This document shows positions 8,694-17,426 of a DNA stretch of 64,000 bases, in pieces. The first letter of the stretch is position 1. The number at the start of each line of letters is the position of its first letter. The position numbers and the translations under genes are program-made. Source of the stretch: Chloroflexota bacterium (lineage in GTDB: Bacteria; Chloroflexota; Anaerolineae; Anaerolineales; VGOW01); the NCBI GenBank assembly GCA_016213135.1, contig JACRBQ010000035.1, forward strand, positions 62,001-126,000, given 5' to 3'. Below the pieces are notes generated by a model, which saw nothing but the letters and a program-made list of their open reading frames with translations, searched no databases and had not been told where the DNA came from.

Positions 8694-8991
8694 GCTGCTG
8701 AACGGACGGGCCTTTCCAAAGTCACGATAAGGCTTTGCCGGCGAAGTACTGTCAACGGATCGGGGGATCAGATTGAGCGGATTGCGGCGCAATATCCGTT
8801 CAATCAGTTCCAAGAATCCCCTGACAGTGTCCTATCGAAGGGCCTGTCAATGGATTTTGGCGGGCAACAATATACTTAGCTCACCCGAACAGATAGGCTA
8901 AACCCCTCCCATTCTTACACAGCGTTGATATGCTTTGTTTTGCATAGTGTGATAATATGGTCATACAACCCCCCAATCGAATGGAGTCTGC
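8694..8991. other. Non-coding stretch ahead of the toxin-antitoxin-like islet
   Basis: No convincing gene is seen. Base composition falls from GC-rich to AT-rich across this stretch. The last 80 bases contain AT-rich promoter-like hexamers (TTGATA near 8924, TGATAAT near 8951) that may drive the islet, but their spacing is poor. Confidence 0.4.
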
Positions 8992-9141
8992 GTGTCTAGT
9001 GAGCCAAAGGCTAAGACAGAGCAAGATGATGAATTCGAGCGCTTCAAGGAATTAACGCGGAAGTTGCTTGCCGTTCCTAAAAAAGAGTTGGGCAAAACCA
9101 AAAAAACAAAGCGCAAGAAGCAAACAAAGAAGGACTCGTAA
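8992..9141 (+). CDS. Small lysine-rich hypothetical protein (49 aa)
   Basis: A 49-residue frame starts at GTG 8992, with GGAG five bases upstream (8983-8986). The protein begins acidic (EQDDEFERFKEL), carries the motif LLAVPKKEL, and ends with a very basic tail of Lys-Thr-Lys repeats. Small proteins with a similar VPK-E-L core are common and unassigned. It ends 3 bases before the next start and is the first gene of a compact four-gene AT-rich operon, so it is probably translated with it. Function unknown; a DNA- or RNA-associated accessory role is only a guess from the basic tail. Confidence 0.6.
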   Translation: MSSEPKAKTEQDDEFERFKELTRKLLAVPKKELGKTKKTKRKKQTKKDS

Positions 9142-9144
9142 ACA

Positions 9145-9486
9145 ATGGGCGATGAAAAGCCAGTAGGAATTCACGAAAGAACCATCAAGGTAAAATTCGC
9201 ATTCCCCGATGATTTACAATCCCATTTTGTAACGAACTTTATTATTCAGCATCAGCCCGAAAGTTTCGTACTAAGTTTTTTTGAAGTTTGGCCGCCCGCT
9301 ATACTTGGTAACGAAGAAGAACAACGGGCGGCGATTGAATCATTTGAAGAAATTGAGGCTAAGTGTATAGCCCGCATGGTTATTACCCCCAGTAAGGTGA
9401 AGGAATTGTTAGCAGCTCTAAAGGATAATGTTGAGAAGTATGACGTTCTAATAGCCGCTATTAATTCCAGTGGAACAGAATCATGA
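9145..9486 (+). CDS. DUF3467-like protein
   Basis: The 113-residue protein has a beta-rich first half and a C-terminal helix with the pattern RMVITPSKVKELLAALKDN. This matches the end of DUF3467-type proteins, in which a conserved Met/Val-Ser/Thr-Pro step is followed by a Lys-rich helix and YE/YD. The family has no established biochemical role. It overlaps the next gene by the ATGA at 9483-9486, so the two are probably translationally coupled. It may act as an accessory to the DUF433-DUF5615 pair downstream. Confidence 0.55.
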   Translation: MGDEKPVGIHERTIKVKFAFPDDLQSHFVTNFIIQHQPESFVLSFFEVWPPAILGNEEEQRAAIESFEEIEAKCIARMVITPSKVKELLAALKDNVEKYDVLIAAINSSGTES

Positions 9487-9926
9487 TTAGAACTATTCCG
9501 AGACAAGACATTTCGAGTAGAGCATCTGGAAAAAAAGAAATTCGAGGTCTCTTCGACTACAGCGATAAGCAACGAGGTATTTATACAATTTACTCTACGG
9601 GTAATTCTGTTATTGGAGTCCCTATGCCTAATACCCCCAAATCGCTTCCAGGCATTCACGAGGTCATTGGGGCTTCGGGCCGCCCTAAGGCAGTGATTCT
9701 TGGAACTAGAATCGCCGTTCGAGTCATAGAGAATTATCGGCGTATGGGATACACAGCGCAAAGGATCGTTGATGAGGTTTACCCGCACCTTAAGATAGAA
9801 CAGGTTAATGATGCACTGACATATTCTGATTCGCATCGAGAGTCTATAGAACAAGAAATTTCCGAAAATACGGAGGAGTATGCACGCAACTGGTTACAAA
9901 GCCATAACCTTAGCTTTGGAAGGTAG
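9483..9926 (+). CDS. DUF433 antitoxin-like protein
   Basis: The 147-residue protein contains a DUF433 helix-turn-helix-like domain in its second half (GTRIAVRVIENYRRMGYT, then IVDEVYPHLKIEQVNDAL). DUF433 proteins are typically encoded directly before PIN-like DUF5615 toxins and are taken to be their antitoxins. The first ~55 residues are atypical for the family; an internal ATG at 9624 would give a more standard length. The upstream ATG overlapping the previous stop is kept because the overlap implies coupling. It ends 2 bases before the toxin start. Confidence 0.75.
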   Translation: MIRTIPRQDISSRASGKKEIRGLFDYSDKQRGIYTIYSTGNSVIGVPMPNTPKSLPGIHEVIGASGRPKAVILGTRIAVRVIENYRRMGYTAQRIVDEVYPHLKIEQVNDALTYSDSHRESIEQEISENTEEYARNWLQSHNLSFGR

Positions 9927-9928
9927 GT

Positions 9929-10303
9929 ATGCCAGATGCGCCGCATAACGCGCCCAGTCTGTTGCTGGACGAGAATGTGCATCAAAGCGTTGCCAATACG
10001 CTTCGCCATCAAGGTTATGATGTAGAACACGTAGGAGGATTGAGGTTAAAGGGCTCAATTGATGAGCCGGTATTAATTCTGGCGGTTCGGTTACAAAGAA
10101 CTTTAGTCACTTATGACATTGGGGATTTTACGGTTCTTTTCGACAATTGGGCTCGCGCGGGAAAAGAGCATTATGGCATAATCGTTTCCCATCAATTGGA
10201 TCATGGCACACTTCTAACATGGCTAACTAATGTTCTTATATTTGAGACTAAAGAGAATCTTATGAACAGACTATGTTTCCTGAAGGAGTATAGAACAGAC
10301 TAA
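9929..10303 (+). CDS. DUF5615 PIN-like toxin
   Basis: The 124-residue protein opens with LLLDENVHQSVANTLRHQGYDVEHV. This is the hallmark of DUF5615, in which an N-terminal Asp-Glu-Asn forms part of a PIN-like acidic site. A second acidic cluster follows in LVTYDIGDFTVL. The family is predicted to be an RNase toxin neutralised by its DUF433 neighbour. It is the last gene of the islet and is followed at once by an intrinsic terminator. The AT-rich composition against GC-rich flanks suggests recent acquisition. Confidence 0.8.
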   Translation: MPDAPHNAPSLLLDENVHQSVANTLRHQGYDVEHVGGLRLKGSIDEPVLILAVRLQRTLVTYDIGDFTVLFDNWARAGKEHYGIIVSHQLDHGTLLTWLTNVLIFETKENLMNRLCFLKEYRTD

Positions 10304-10339
10304 CAAAAGGCCTCTCAATTTGAGAGGCCTTTTGTTTGC
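10302..10339 (+). terminator. Rho-independent terminator of the TA-like islet
   Basis: A 15-base perfect stem (AACAAAAGGCCTCTC / GAGAGGCCTTTTGTT) with a 5-base loop overlaps the DUF5615 stop and ends in a T-rich tail. The A-rich 5' side means it could also work on the opposite strand. Confidence 0.9.
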
Positions 10340-10512
10340 CCTTTCCCAATCAATAAAGTGGACCCCTTCGTCAAGACACAAAAATGACATGGCGTAAGGT
10401 GCGATTTCATACGCGGGTGCATTGCAGTGTATGACCATTTGCCGGCTGGGGCAAGCGGTGCTGCCATGCCTTAGCAACACAACCCTTTGCCACCGTCCAA
10501 CCGTTTGCGATT

Positions 10513-11532
10513 TCAGTCGGAAACCGCCGGCCGCTGCGCCCACGTGACGAGGCCGTTGCGGCAAAGCGCTTCCACCCGGCCTTCGCTTTCGAGCAGGTCG
10601 AGGTGGGCCAGCGTTTCGGAGATGGCGAGGAAGAAATCCATGCCGCGCGTGAGGCGGGCAAAGAGCGGTTCGGTGAGCTGCCACAGGGTGCGCGGCCCGG
10701 CGGCGAGGGCGGCGTGGATTTTATCGGCGCGGCGCCGGTGGAAGGCGGTGCGCTTGCGCACGAGTTCGCCAACGTCTAGCACCGGCTCGCCGTGGCCGGT
10801 ATAGGCGATGCGCGGCGCGGGCGCGAGGGCAGCCATGCGCTGCATGTGGCGCAGGTATTCGACGAGGCGCTTGGGTCGGGGGCCGCCCACGCTGCCCAGC
10901 GGCGGCGGTTCGAGCACGGGGTTGGAGGAAATGTCGCGGATGAGGTGGTCGTTGGCGAGCAGTTCGGCGGTGTGGTTGTTGTAAAGGCAGATGAGGCCGC
11001 CCGCGTGGCCGGGGGTGTAGTAGACGCGCCACTGCTGGGGCGGGTCGGTGAAGGTGAGGATGTCGCCCTCGTCGAGGGGGCGCGTGATCGCTACGGGGTC
11101 GAGCCAGCGGCCCATCCCCTCGCTGGAGTGCAGCATTTTTTCCAGAATAGGCCCGGGCACGCCGCCCTCGGCCCAGATTTGCGCGAAGAACGGCAGGTTG
11201 CGTTGGCGATGCGCTTCGAAGTTGGTCAGGTAGGGGGCGTTGTACGGATGCGACAGCACGGCGGCCCCGGAGCGGGCGACGATGGTCCCGGCCAGCCCGA
11301 CGTGATCGACGTGATGGTGGGTGAGCACAAGTTGCCGCAGGTCTTCGATACGATGACCGCGAGCGGCGAGCGCGGCTTCAAGGGCGGCCAGTGTGCCGGG
11401 GTCCTTGGGGCCGCAATCGATCAGGGTGAGCGGTTGCGCTTCGATGAGGACGGCATTGACGGTGCTCAGCGGAAAAGGGGTGGGGAGGGTGATGAGTTTG
11501 AGCAAGGGCGAGGGGGCTTTTTTGTTGCGCAC
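10513..11532 (-). CDS. Metallo-beta-lactamase-fold hydrolase (glyoxalase II/LACTB2-like)
   Basis: A 339-residue enzyme of the MBL superfamily. The metal-binding motif THHHVDH is clear, followed by further ligands (LSHP, a PGHAGG metal-site His, TGHGEP). A C-terminal winged-helix-like tail (TLWQLTEPLF...) is typical of LACTB2-type hydrolases. The longer frame back to 11643 runs through the upstream gene and begins with low-complexity sequence, so GTG 11532 is preferred. It is the third gene of the ParA operon, with a 13-base gap. The substrate cannot be read from sequence. Its last codons are duplicated in the scar at 8462-8548. Confidence 0.85.
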   Translation of the reverse strand: MRNKKAPSPLLKLITLPTPFPLSTVNAVLIEAQPLTLIDCGPKDPGTLAALEAALAARGHRIEDLRQLVLTHHHVDHVGLAGTIVARSGAAVLSHPYNAPYLTNFEAHRQRNLPFFAQIWAEGGVPGPILEKMLHSSEGMGRWLDPVAITRPLDEGDILTFTDPPQQWRVYYTPGHAGGLICLYNNHTAELLANDHLIRDISSNPVLEPPPLGSVGGPRPKRLVEYLRHMQRMAALAPAPRIAYTGHGEPVLDVGELVRKRTAFHRRRADKIHAALAAGPRTLWQLTEPLFARLTRGMDFFLAISETLAHLDLLESEGRVEALCRNGLVTWAQRPAVSD

Positions 11533-11545
11533 GGTCGTCAGGCCG

Positions 11546-13132
11546 TTACTTGGCGGCGGGCTTGGCCGGCTCCTCGGGTTTGAGGAAGGCCTTGACGGCC
11601 CGATCCACCAACTGGTAGGCCACGTTTTGCTGGAAGCCTGCAATCCATGCCAGGAGGTAGAGGATGAACAGGGCGTTGCCGGAGGTGGTGCCGCCGCCGC
11701 TGAGAGTGAAGACGCCTGCCTGGGCGATCATGAACACAAAGATGCCCAGCACCGCGCCCATGAGCGGGTTGGTGACGTACCACATGAGGTGCTGGCGGTC
11801 GAAGTCCTGCCTTTGCGAGACGTGCACCCACAGCGAGTAGAGCGCGCCCGACACGCCGCCCAGGCCGCCGGAGAGAATGGTGACCCATAAGCTGAGGCCG
11901 AAGCCCACAGTGACCACCCCGGCGTCGCTGAAGAAAGATGTCACCCGGCCCGACAAGGTGTACGCAAAGACTAGCAGGGTAAGCCACGCGACGTTGTAGC
12001 CCAGAATGGCGAGGCCGTAGCTGTACGACCAGAGCCGCACGCGGCTGGCTTGTGCCAGGTCGGACTCGACGGCGGCGACGTAAAGCTCGGCGTCTTCGTA
12101 GTGCCGGCGACTGCCCAGCATGAGGTTGCGCGCGGTCTTGACGCTGTTGAGGCTCGCCTGCCGCTTGTCCCGATTCATATCCTCGTGGTTGATCACCTTG
12201 CGTTCCGCCGAGTCGATGCGTTGCCACAGTTGGTTGATGCGGTCGTCGGTGACGAGCATGCCCAGCAGCACGTCGTCTTCGGTCACGTCGGCGCGGCGCG
12301 GCGGGAAGGGCGCGTCGCTGCCGCTGAGCGTAGCGATGAGCGCGTTGGCGGCATCGGTGCCGGCCGAAGCGGCCGAGTCGGCGGCGGCGCTGGCTGAACT
12401 GGCGGCATCACTCGCCGAGGCGGCGGCGCGGGCCGAGCTTGCGGCGGGGGATGACGCCGTTGGCGCAGCGGCAGGAGCGGCGGCAGGCGCGCCGGAGGCC
12501 GGCGAGGCCGGGGCAAAGGGGTTGAAAGGTTGGAAGCCGGGGGCGGCCGGTTGCTGTGGCGCGGCCATGGTCGCGCCACCGTCCATCGCAGCCGGGGCCG
12601 CAGTGTCGGCCAAAGCGGGTGCGTCGGCGAAAGCATCCATCGCCGCCGCAGCGGGAACGCCTACAGCCGAATCGTCAGGAACGCCCATCCTCGGCGGAGG
12701 TTGAATATCTGCCGCCGGGCCGGCGTTGAAGTCGATGGTGGCCGGCGCGCCCAGGCTCGTATCTGCGAGTTGCGGGGGCGCGCCGGCAGCGCCGACACCC
12801 ACTGCCGAATCGTCGGGAACGCCCGTCGACATGGCTTGTGCCAGCGGTAAAGCACCCACGGGGGTGGCGTCGTCACCGGCGGCCTCCCGCACGCCGGGAA
12901 TGGTGTCGCGGTCGGTGTGCGCGCTGGGGAACATGGCCGCGATGTCCTCCGGGCTTAGGTCGTGCGGCTCTTGGGCGGCGTTCATGGCTGCTTCGCCTGC
13001 CTCGGCAGCGGGCGCGGACGCGGCTTTGCCGGCCCGGGTACCCTGCGCCGCGGCCGACTTGTCGAACGGGTTGCCTTCGGGGGGCAGCATGATGTCGCGG
13101 CCCTTGCCGGTAATGTCAGCTTCGTCGCTCAT
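11546..13132 (-). CDS. Ala/Pro-rich protein with C-terminal membrane domain, unknown
   Basis: A 528-residue protein in two parts. Roughly the first 280 residues are Ala/Pro-rich and low in complexity, with a duplicated peptide GVPDDSAVGV (bases near 12670 and 12810) and a long Ala-Ser stretch. After a charged helical region (RINQLWQRIDSAERKVINHEDMN is split here as RINQLWQRID and later residues), about four membrane segments fill the last ~150 residues, including a Gly-rich GGLGGVSGALYSLW. Its start overlaps the ParA stop by 17 bases, indicating coupling. It could be a membrane receptor positioned or recruited by the ParA ATPase. No family is recognised. Confidence 0.6.
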   Translation of the reverse strand: MSDEADITGKGRDIMLPPEGNPFDKSAAAQGTRAGKAASAPAAEAGEAAMNAAQEPHDLSPEDIAAMFPSAHTDRDTIPGVREAAGDDATPVGALPLAQAMSTGVPDDSAVGVGAAGAPPQLADTSLGAPATIDFNAGPAADIQPPPRMGVPDDSAVGVPAAAAMDAFADAPALADTAAPAAMDGGATMAAPQQPAAPGFQPFNPFAPASPASGAPAAAPAAAPTASSPAASSARAAASASDAASSASAAADSAASAGTDAANALIATLSGSDAPFPPRRADVTEDDVLLGMLVTDDRINQLWQRIDSAERKVINHEDMNRDKRQASLNSVKTARNLMLGSRRHYEDAELYVAAVESDLAQASRVRLWSYSYGLAILGYNVAWLTLLVFAYTLSGRVTSFFSDAGVVTVGFGLSLWVTILSGGLGGVSGALYSLWVHVSQRQDFDRQHLMWYVTNPLMGAVLGIFVFMIAQAGVFTLSGGGTTSGNALFILYLLAWIAGFQQNVAYQLVDRAVKAFLKPEEPAKPAAK

Positions 13133-13883
13133 GGGTAATCTCCTCCGCTAAATGCCTGTAGGCTTGTGCTGCTGCGCTGTTGGGCTGGTAGGCCAGCACG
13201 GACTTCTTGACGACGGGCGCTTCGGCCACCGCGTCTTCATCGGGTATCACCAGATCGAAGACCTTGTCTTCAAACACCGCGCGCAGTTCGCCCACCACTT
13301 GCCGCGAGTGATCGGAGTGCTCGCGGTACATGGTGGCCAGCACGCCCAATAGATCGAGGGCCGGGTTCATATTCTTGTGAACCAGCCACACGGTTTCGAG
13401 CAGGGCGCGCACGCTGCGCATGGAGAGGTATTGGCACTGCACCGGGATGAGCAGCTCCTGCGACGCGACCAGCGCGTTGACGGTGAGCAGGCCGAGATTG
13501 GGCGGGGTATCGTAGAGAATGAAATCGAGGGGCACGCGGCTGCGAGCCACGGCTTCGCGCAGCCGGAAGGGCGCGCGAGGCGCGTGGGTCAACATCACTT
13601 CGGCGGCGGCCAGGTCAATGGTGCCCGGCAGCAGAAACAGGTTGGGACCGACCGGGCGGAGGCACGAGGCCACCGACCCGTTGTTCCGCGTGAGCAGGGT
13701 GTAGCCGGTGCGGGTAAGATTGTAGGGGTCGAAGTTGCACGAGGCGGTGAGCGCGGCCTGCGGGTCGAGGTCCACCATAAGCACTTGCGCGCCGAGGCCG
13801 GCAAGCGCCGCGCCGAGATTCATCACGGTGGTGGTTTTTCCCACGCCGCCTTTTTGATTGGCAACGGCTATTTGTCGGGGCAT
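13116..13883 (-). CDS. ParA/Soj-family ATPase
   Basis: A 255-residue deviant-Walker ATPase. KGGVGKTTT lies near residue 10, followed by the switch VDLDPQAALT and DTPPNLG. The longer frame upstream is rejected because ATG 13883 starts exactly at MPRQIAVANQKGGVGKT and stands 7 bases after a TATACT box. Family members bind DNA non-specifically as ATP dimers and position plasmids, chromosomes or protein clusters. No parB or parS is seen here; instead a membrane protein and a hydrolase follow. An orphan ParA that positions a membrane assembly is therefore plausible. Confidence 0.85.
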   Translation of the reverse strand: MPRQIAVANQKGGVGKTTTVMNLGAALAGLGAQVLMVDLDPQAALTASCNFDPYNLTRTGYTLLTRNNGSVASCLRPVGPNLFLLPGTIDLAAAEVMLTHAPRAPFRLREAVARSRVPLDFILYDTPPNLGLLTVNALVASQELLIPVQCQYLSMRSVRALLETVWLVHKNMNPALDLLGVLATMYREHSDHSRQVVGELRAVFEDKVFDLVIPDEDAVAEAPVVKKSVLAYQPNSAAAQAYRHLAEEITHERRS

Positions 13884-13890
13884 GGTCGAG

Positions 13891-13918
13891 AGTATAGCAT
13901 TAAGAATAGGGAATGCAA
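13891..13918 (-). promoter_or_regulatory. Promoter of the parA operon (leaderless type)
   Basis: On the minus strand, TTGCAT, a 16-base spacer and TATACT end 7 bases before the ParA ATG. The predicted transcript would begin at or next to the start codon. Confidence 0.65.
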
Positions 13919-13945
13919 TTGAGTTTTGCCGATTGCCGGTAAAAT
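13919..13945 (+). promoter_or_regulatory. Promoter of mazG (leaderless type)
   Basis: TTGAGT, a 15-base spacer and TAAAAT end 8 bases before ATG 13954, with no Shine-Dalgarno. It is arranged back to back with the parA promoter. Confidence 0.45.
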
Positions 13946-13953
13946 ACAGTCCT

Positions 13954-15408
13954 ATGATAACCATTCTTGGCCTTGGCCCCGGACGGCCCGAACTGCTCAC
14001 GCGCGAGGCGTGGGAGGCGCTGCTCAACGCGCCGGACGGCGAGGTTTATGTGCGCACCCGCCGCCACCCCACGGTGGAGGGCTTGCCGCCTGCGATCACC
14101 GTTCATTCCTTCGACGACATTTACGACTCCACCGAAAAGTTTGAAGATGTGTACCGCCAGATCGTGGCCCGCGTGCTGGAATTGGGCGCGCGACCCGGCG
14201 GCGTGCTGTATGCCGTGCCCGGCCACCCGGCGGTGGGCGAATCGGCGGTGGAGCAGATTCGGCTGCGCGCCGCCGAGCTGGGGCTGCCGGTGCGTATGGT
14301 GGGCGGCCTGAGTTTTGTGGAGCCGTGTTTGCTGGCGCTGAAGGTGGATGCCCTGCCCGGCCTGTTTGTAGCCGACGCCCTCGACCTCGCCGCCCGCGCC
14401 CACCCCTCCTTTGGCCCCGATACACCCGCGCTGGTGGCTCAACTGTACAGCGCCGATCTGGCTTCGGATGTGAAGCTGACGCTGATGAACCAATATCCCG
14501 ACGATCACCGGGTGGCGCTGGTGCACGCCGTGGGCGCCGCCGACGAAAGGGTGGAGTGGCTGCCGCTGTACGAAATTGACCGTTCCCCGCACATTGCCCA
14601 TCTCACCTCGCTGTTTGTTCCGGCGGTGGAACGGGCCGGCTCGTTCGAGACGTTTCAAAACACCATCGCCCGGTTGCGCGCCCCCGATGGCTGCCCGTGG
14701 GATAAAGAGCAAACGCACCAATCGCTGCGGGCCAATTTGCTGGAGGAGGCCTATGAAACGCTGGCCGCCCTCGACGCCGACGACCCGGACATGCTGCGCG
14801 AGGAGATGGGCGATCTGCTGCTGCAGGTAGTGCTGCAAACGCAAATCGCCATTGACGATGGCGAGTTCCGCATGGCCGACGTGATCGCCGACATCAACGC
14901 CAAGCTCATCCGCCGCCACCCGCACGTGTTCGGCGAGGTGAAGGTGAACGGCGTGGACGATGTGTTCAAAAATTGGGAGAAGCTGAAAGAGGCCGAGCGC
15001 GCCGGCGACCCGGAGAAAAAAAGGAACGGCTTGCTTTCGGGCGTACCGGCCGCGTTGCCGGCGCTGGCCCAGGCCGATACGTACCAGTCGCGCGCGGCCC
15101 GCGTGGGCTTCGACTGGCCCGACGTGAGCGGCGTGGTGGACAAGCTGGCCGAGGAAATTGCCGAACTGCAAGCGGCCGAGGGTGAGGCCGGGCAAACCGC
15201 CGAGTTGGGCGACCTGTTGTTCACGGTGGTCAACTGGGCGCGATGGCTCAAGGTGAATCCCGAAAGCGCCCTGCGCGAGGCCAATGCCCGGTTCGCCAAA
15301 CGGCTCGGACACATCGAGGCCGCCGCCAAAGCGCAGGGCCGGGCGCTGTCCGATCTGTCGCTGGCCGAGATGGACAAGCTGTGGGAAGAAGCGAAAGAGA
15401 CGCTATAA
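13954..15408 (+). CDS. mazG: MazG nucleotide pyrophosphohydrolase with N-terminal methylase-like domain
   Basis: A 484-residue fusion. Residues ~1-215 match the tetrapyrrole (SAM-dependent) methylase fold (ITILGLGPG start, GVLYAVPGHPAVGES). The C-terminal half holds MazG repeats with metal-binding acidic motifs (LEEAYETL...EEMGDLLLQ) and a second helical repeat near the end (KLAEEIAEL, ELGDLLFTVVNW). It hydrolyses nucleoside triphosphates to monophosphates and helps clear damaged nucleotides. The fusion is the YabN type. ATG 13954 is chosen because the methylase domain starts there; the longer frame crosses the promoters. Confidence 0.9.
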   Translation: MITILGLGPGRPELLTREAWEALLNAPDGEVYVRTRRHPTVEGLPPAITVHSFDDIYDSTEKFEDVYRQIVARVLELGARPGGVLYAVPGHPAVGESAVEQIRLRAAELGLPVRMVGGLSFVEPCLLALKVDALPGLFVADALDLAARAHPSFGPDTPALVAQLYSADLASDVKLTLMNQYPDDHRVALVHAVGAADERVEWLPLYEIDRSPHIAHLTSLFVPAVERAGSFETFQNTIARLRAPDGCPWDKEQTHQSLRANLLEEAYETLAALDADDPDMLREEMGDLLLQVVLQTQIAIDDGEFRMADVIADINAKLIRRHPHVFGEVKVNGVDDVFKNWEKLKEAERAGDPEKKRNGLLSGVPAALPALAQADTYQSRAARVGFDWPDVSGVVDKLAEEIAELQAAEGEAGQTAELGDLLFTVVNWARWLKVNPESALREANARFAKRLGHIEAAAKAQGRALSDLSLAEMDKLWEEAKETL

Positions 15409-15426
15409 ATGTGATGGCGCGAGGTT

Positions 15427-15490
15427 GGGGCGAAGCATTCGCCGCGCGAATTTTTGTGGCTTTGGGCGCCGGAGGCGAATGCTTCGCCCG
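15427..15490. repeat. Inverted repeat GGGCGAAGCATTCGCC family
   Basis: Two copies of a GGGGCGAAGCATTCGCC-type sequence (15427-15443) face each other with the inverted copy at 15474-15490. They form a long hairpin between mazG and the amidase gene. Each copy is itself partly palindromic. The shorter relative GGGCGATTCATGAATCGCCC occurs in the flavoprotein gene near 25703. Confidence 0.75.
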
Positions 15491-15526
15491 TACAAAGTTT
15501 AGAGATAAGTTCTAAGGAGCAGTGCC

Positions 15527-17209
15527 ATGTCCAGTAAATACGATCTCAAATCAGTGAAGCTGCCCCGGCTGGCAGGCGGGGCAATGGAGGCGTTCGCCGG
15601 GTTGCTGGAAAACCCGGCCACCGGCGCGTTGCTGATGCCCAAGCTGTTGGAAGATGGCGGCATCACCAAACTGCGCAGTCTGCAAGTGGACGAGCCGCCA
15701 ACCTTTCTGCCGCTGTACCCCGTAGTGGCGGAGGGCAATGCGCCCCTGCCCGATGCTTCGCCGCTGCCGGCGGCGGCGCAATCCGACGCGGGATTCAAGT
15801 TCAACACCGTGCGCGACTACGCCGAAGCGTACCGCGCCGGTCGCGTCACCCCCGAAGACGTGGCCGAGCGCGTGCTGCAAGCCATTGCCGATAGCGACCG
15901 GCAATCGCCGCCGCTGCGCGCCTTCATCGCCAGCTTCCGCGACGACGTGATGGCCCAGGCCCGCGCCGCCACGCAGCGCATCCGCGAGGGTAAGGCCCTC
16001 GGCATTTTTGACGGTGTGCCGGTGGCGATCAAGGATGAGGTGGATCAGGCGCCCTATGGCACCACGGTGGGGACGAAGTTCCTGGGCCGCACGCCGGCCA
16101 CTTCCGATTCCACCGTGGTGGCGCGCATGAGGGCTGCCGGGGCACTGCTCATCGGCAAAGCCAACATGCACGAGATCGGCATCAACCCGGTGGGCATCAA
16201 CGCGCACCACGGCTTTGCCCGCAACCCGTACGCGCCGGATCACTATCCGGGCGGCAGTTCCAGCGGCCCGGCGGTAGCGGTGGCGGCGGGGTTGTGCCCC
16301 GTGGCCCTGGGCGCAGACGGCGGCGGTTCGATCCGCATCCCGGCGGCGCTGTGCGGTTTGGTGGGACTCAAGGCCACCTTCGGTCGCGTCAGCGAGGCGG
16401 GCGCTTATCCGCTGACGTGGAGCATGGGGCACTTAGGCCCCATTGCCGCCACGGCTGCCGATGCGGCCCTGATGTATTCCGTCATCGCCGGGCCGGACGC
16501 CGCCGACCCGAACTCGCTGCACCAGCCGCCGGAGAGCGTGGCCGGTGTGGGGCAGATCGATTTGCACGGCCTCACGCTGGGCGTGTACCGCCCGTGGTTC
16601 AACCACGCCACCCCGGCCATTGTGTCGGCGTGCGAAGCCATGCTCGCCGCCCTCACCGGCATGGGCGCGACCGTGCGCGAGATTGAGATACCCGAGCTGG
16701 ATGCGGCGCGGGTGGCGCATGTGGTGACGATCCTTTCCGAGATGGCTGCCAGCATGGCCCGTTTTTACAAAGAGCATCGCCGCGACTTCGGCGGCGACGT
16801 GCGGATCAATTTGGCGTTGGGGCGGGTGTTCACTGCGCGCGATTACGTGCAGGCGCAGCGGGTGCGCACGCGGATGATGGCCCACTTTGCGCGGGCGCTG
16901 ACCGAGGTGGACGTGATCGTGTCGCCGGCCACGGCGGTGACGGCCCCGGCCATTCCGTCGGGCGCAGTGCCCAAAGGCGAATCGGATTTGAGCACGGTGA
17001 CCGAGTTGATGCGTTATATCGTGCCGGGAAACTTTGTGGGGCTGCCTGCCATCAGCTTCCCCGCCGGATACGACGAGGGTGGTTTGCCCATCGGCTTCCA
17101 CGCCATGGGCCGCCCGTGGGCCGAGGCGTTGCTGCTGCGGCTGGCCCATGCCGCCGGGCCAACCGTAGCGCGGCGCAAGCCGCAGGCGTATTACGAGTTA
17201 CTGCGGTAA
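15527..17209 (+). CDS. Amidase-signature hydrolase
   Basis: A 560-residue amidase. The Ser-cisSer-Lys triad is visible: Lys in VAIKDEVD, cis-Ser in [12 protein letters not shown], and the nucleophile region in [14 protein letters not shown]. About 90 residues precede the conserved core, longer than many bacterial amidases. ATG 15527 has AAGGAG upstream. The substrate is unknown; the absence of gatB/gatC nearby and the long N-terminus argue against GatA. A hairpin repeat separates it from mazG, and it appears to be monocistronic. Confidence 0.85.
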   Translation: MSSKYDLKSVKLPRLAGGAMEAFAGLLENPATGALLMPKLLEDGGITKLRSLQVDEPPTFLPLYPVVAEGNAPLPDASPLPAAAQSDAGFKFNTVRDYAEAYRAGRVTPEDVAERVLQAIADSDRQSPPLRAFIASFRDDVMAQARAATQRIREGKALGIFDGVPVAIKDEVDQAPYGTTVGTKFLGRTPATSDSTVVARMRAAGALLIGKANMHEIGINPVGINAHHGFARNPYAPDHYPGGSSSGPAVAVAAGLCPVALGADGGGSIRIPAALCGLVGLKATFGRVSEAGAYPLTWSMGHLGPIAATAADAALMYSVIAGPDAADPNSLHQPPESVAGVGQIDLHGLTLGVYRPWFNHATPAIVSACEAMLAALTGMGATVREIEIPELDAARVAHVVTILSEMAASMARFYKEHRRDFGGDVRINLALGRVFTARDYVQAQRVRTRMMAHFARALTEVDVIVSPATAVTAPAIPSGAVPKGESDLSTVTELMRYIVPGNFVGLPAISFPAGYDEGGLPIGFHAMGRPWAEALLLRLAHAAGPTVARRKPQAYYELLR

Positions 17210-17388
17210 GCGGGGCAGAGGGGTAAAACAAAAACGGCCCTTCCGGGTTCAGCGGGAAAAATTTCACCGCCAAGACGCGACCCTCTAAAGAGGGCAGGCG
17301 AACGCCCGTGCTTTTGTGCTGTTGGGGCAACATTTTCCGGCCTCAAACCCGGGCTTATAGACATTTGTAACGTTTCTTGAAAAAGGGC

Positions 17389-17417
17389 TTGTGCCTGACG
17401 GGCGATCTTGCTATGCT
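17389..17417 (+). promoter_or_regulatory. Promoter of the response regulator gene
   Basis: TTGTGC, a 17-base spacer and TATGCT end 9 bases before ATG 17427. No ribosome binding site is visible, so the transcript may be leaderless. The preceding gap (17210-17388) holds a CCCTCTAAAGAGGG palindrome and a CACCGCCAAGACGC repeat fragment. Confidence 0.6.
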
Positions 17418-17426
17418 GTGAACGCA

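Noticed and set aside
8680..8879. Possible helix-turn-helix peptide beginning MDKMEKREAAERTGLSK
   Set aside because: Half of it lies in the duplicated restriction promoter, and the rest has no conserved pattern or ribosome binding site.
13900..15312. 470-codon frame antisense to mazG
   Set aside because: His/Gln/Val-rich shadow frame; mazG on the other strand carries all conserved motifs.
15527..17209. Amidase as part of the mazG operon
   Set aside because: A long hairpin repeat and a 118-base gap separate them, and no functional link is evident.
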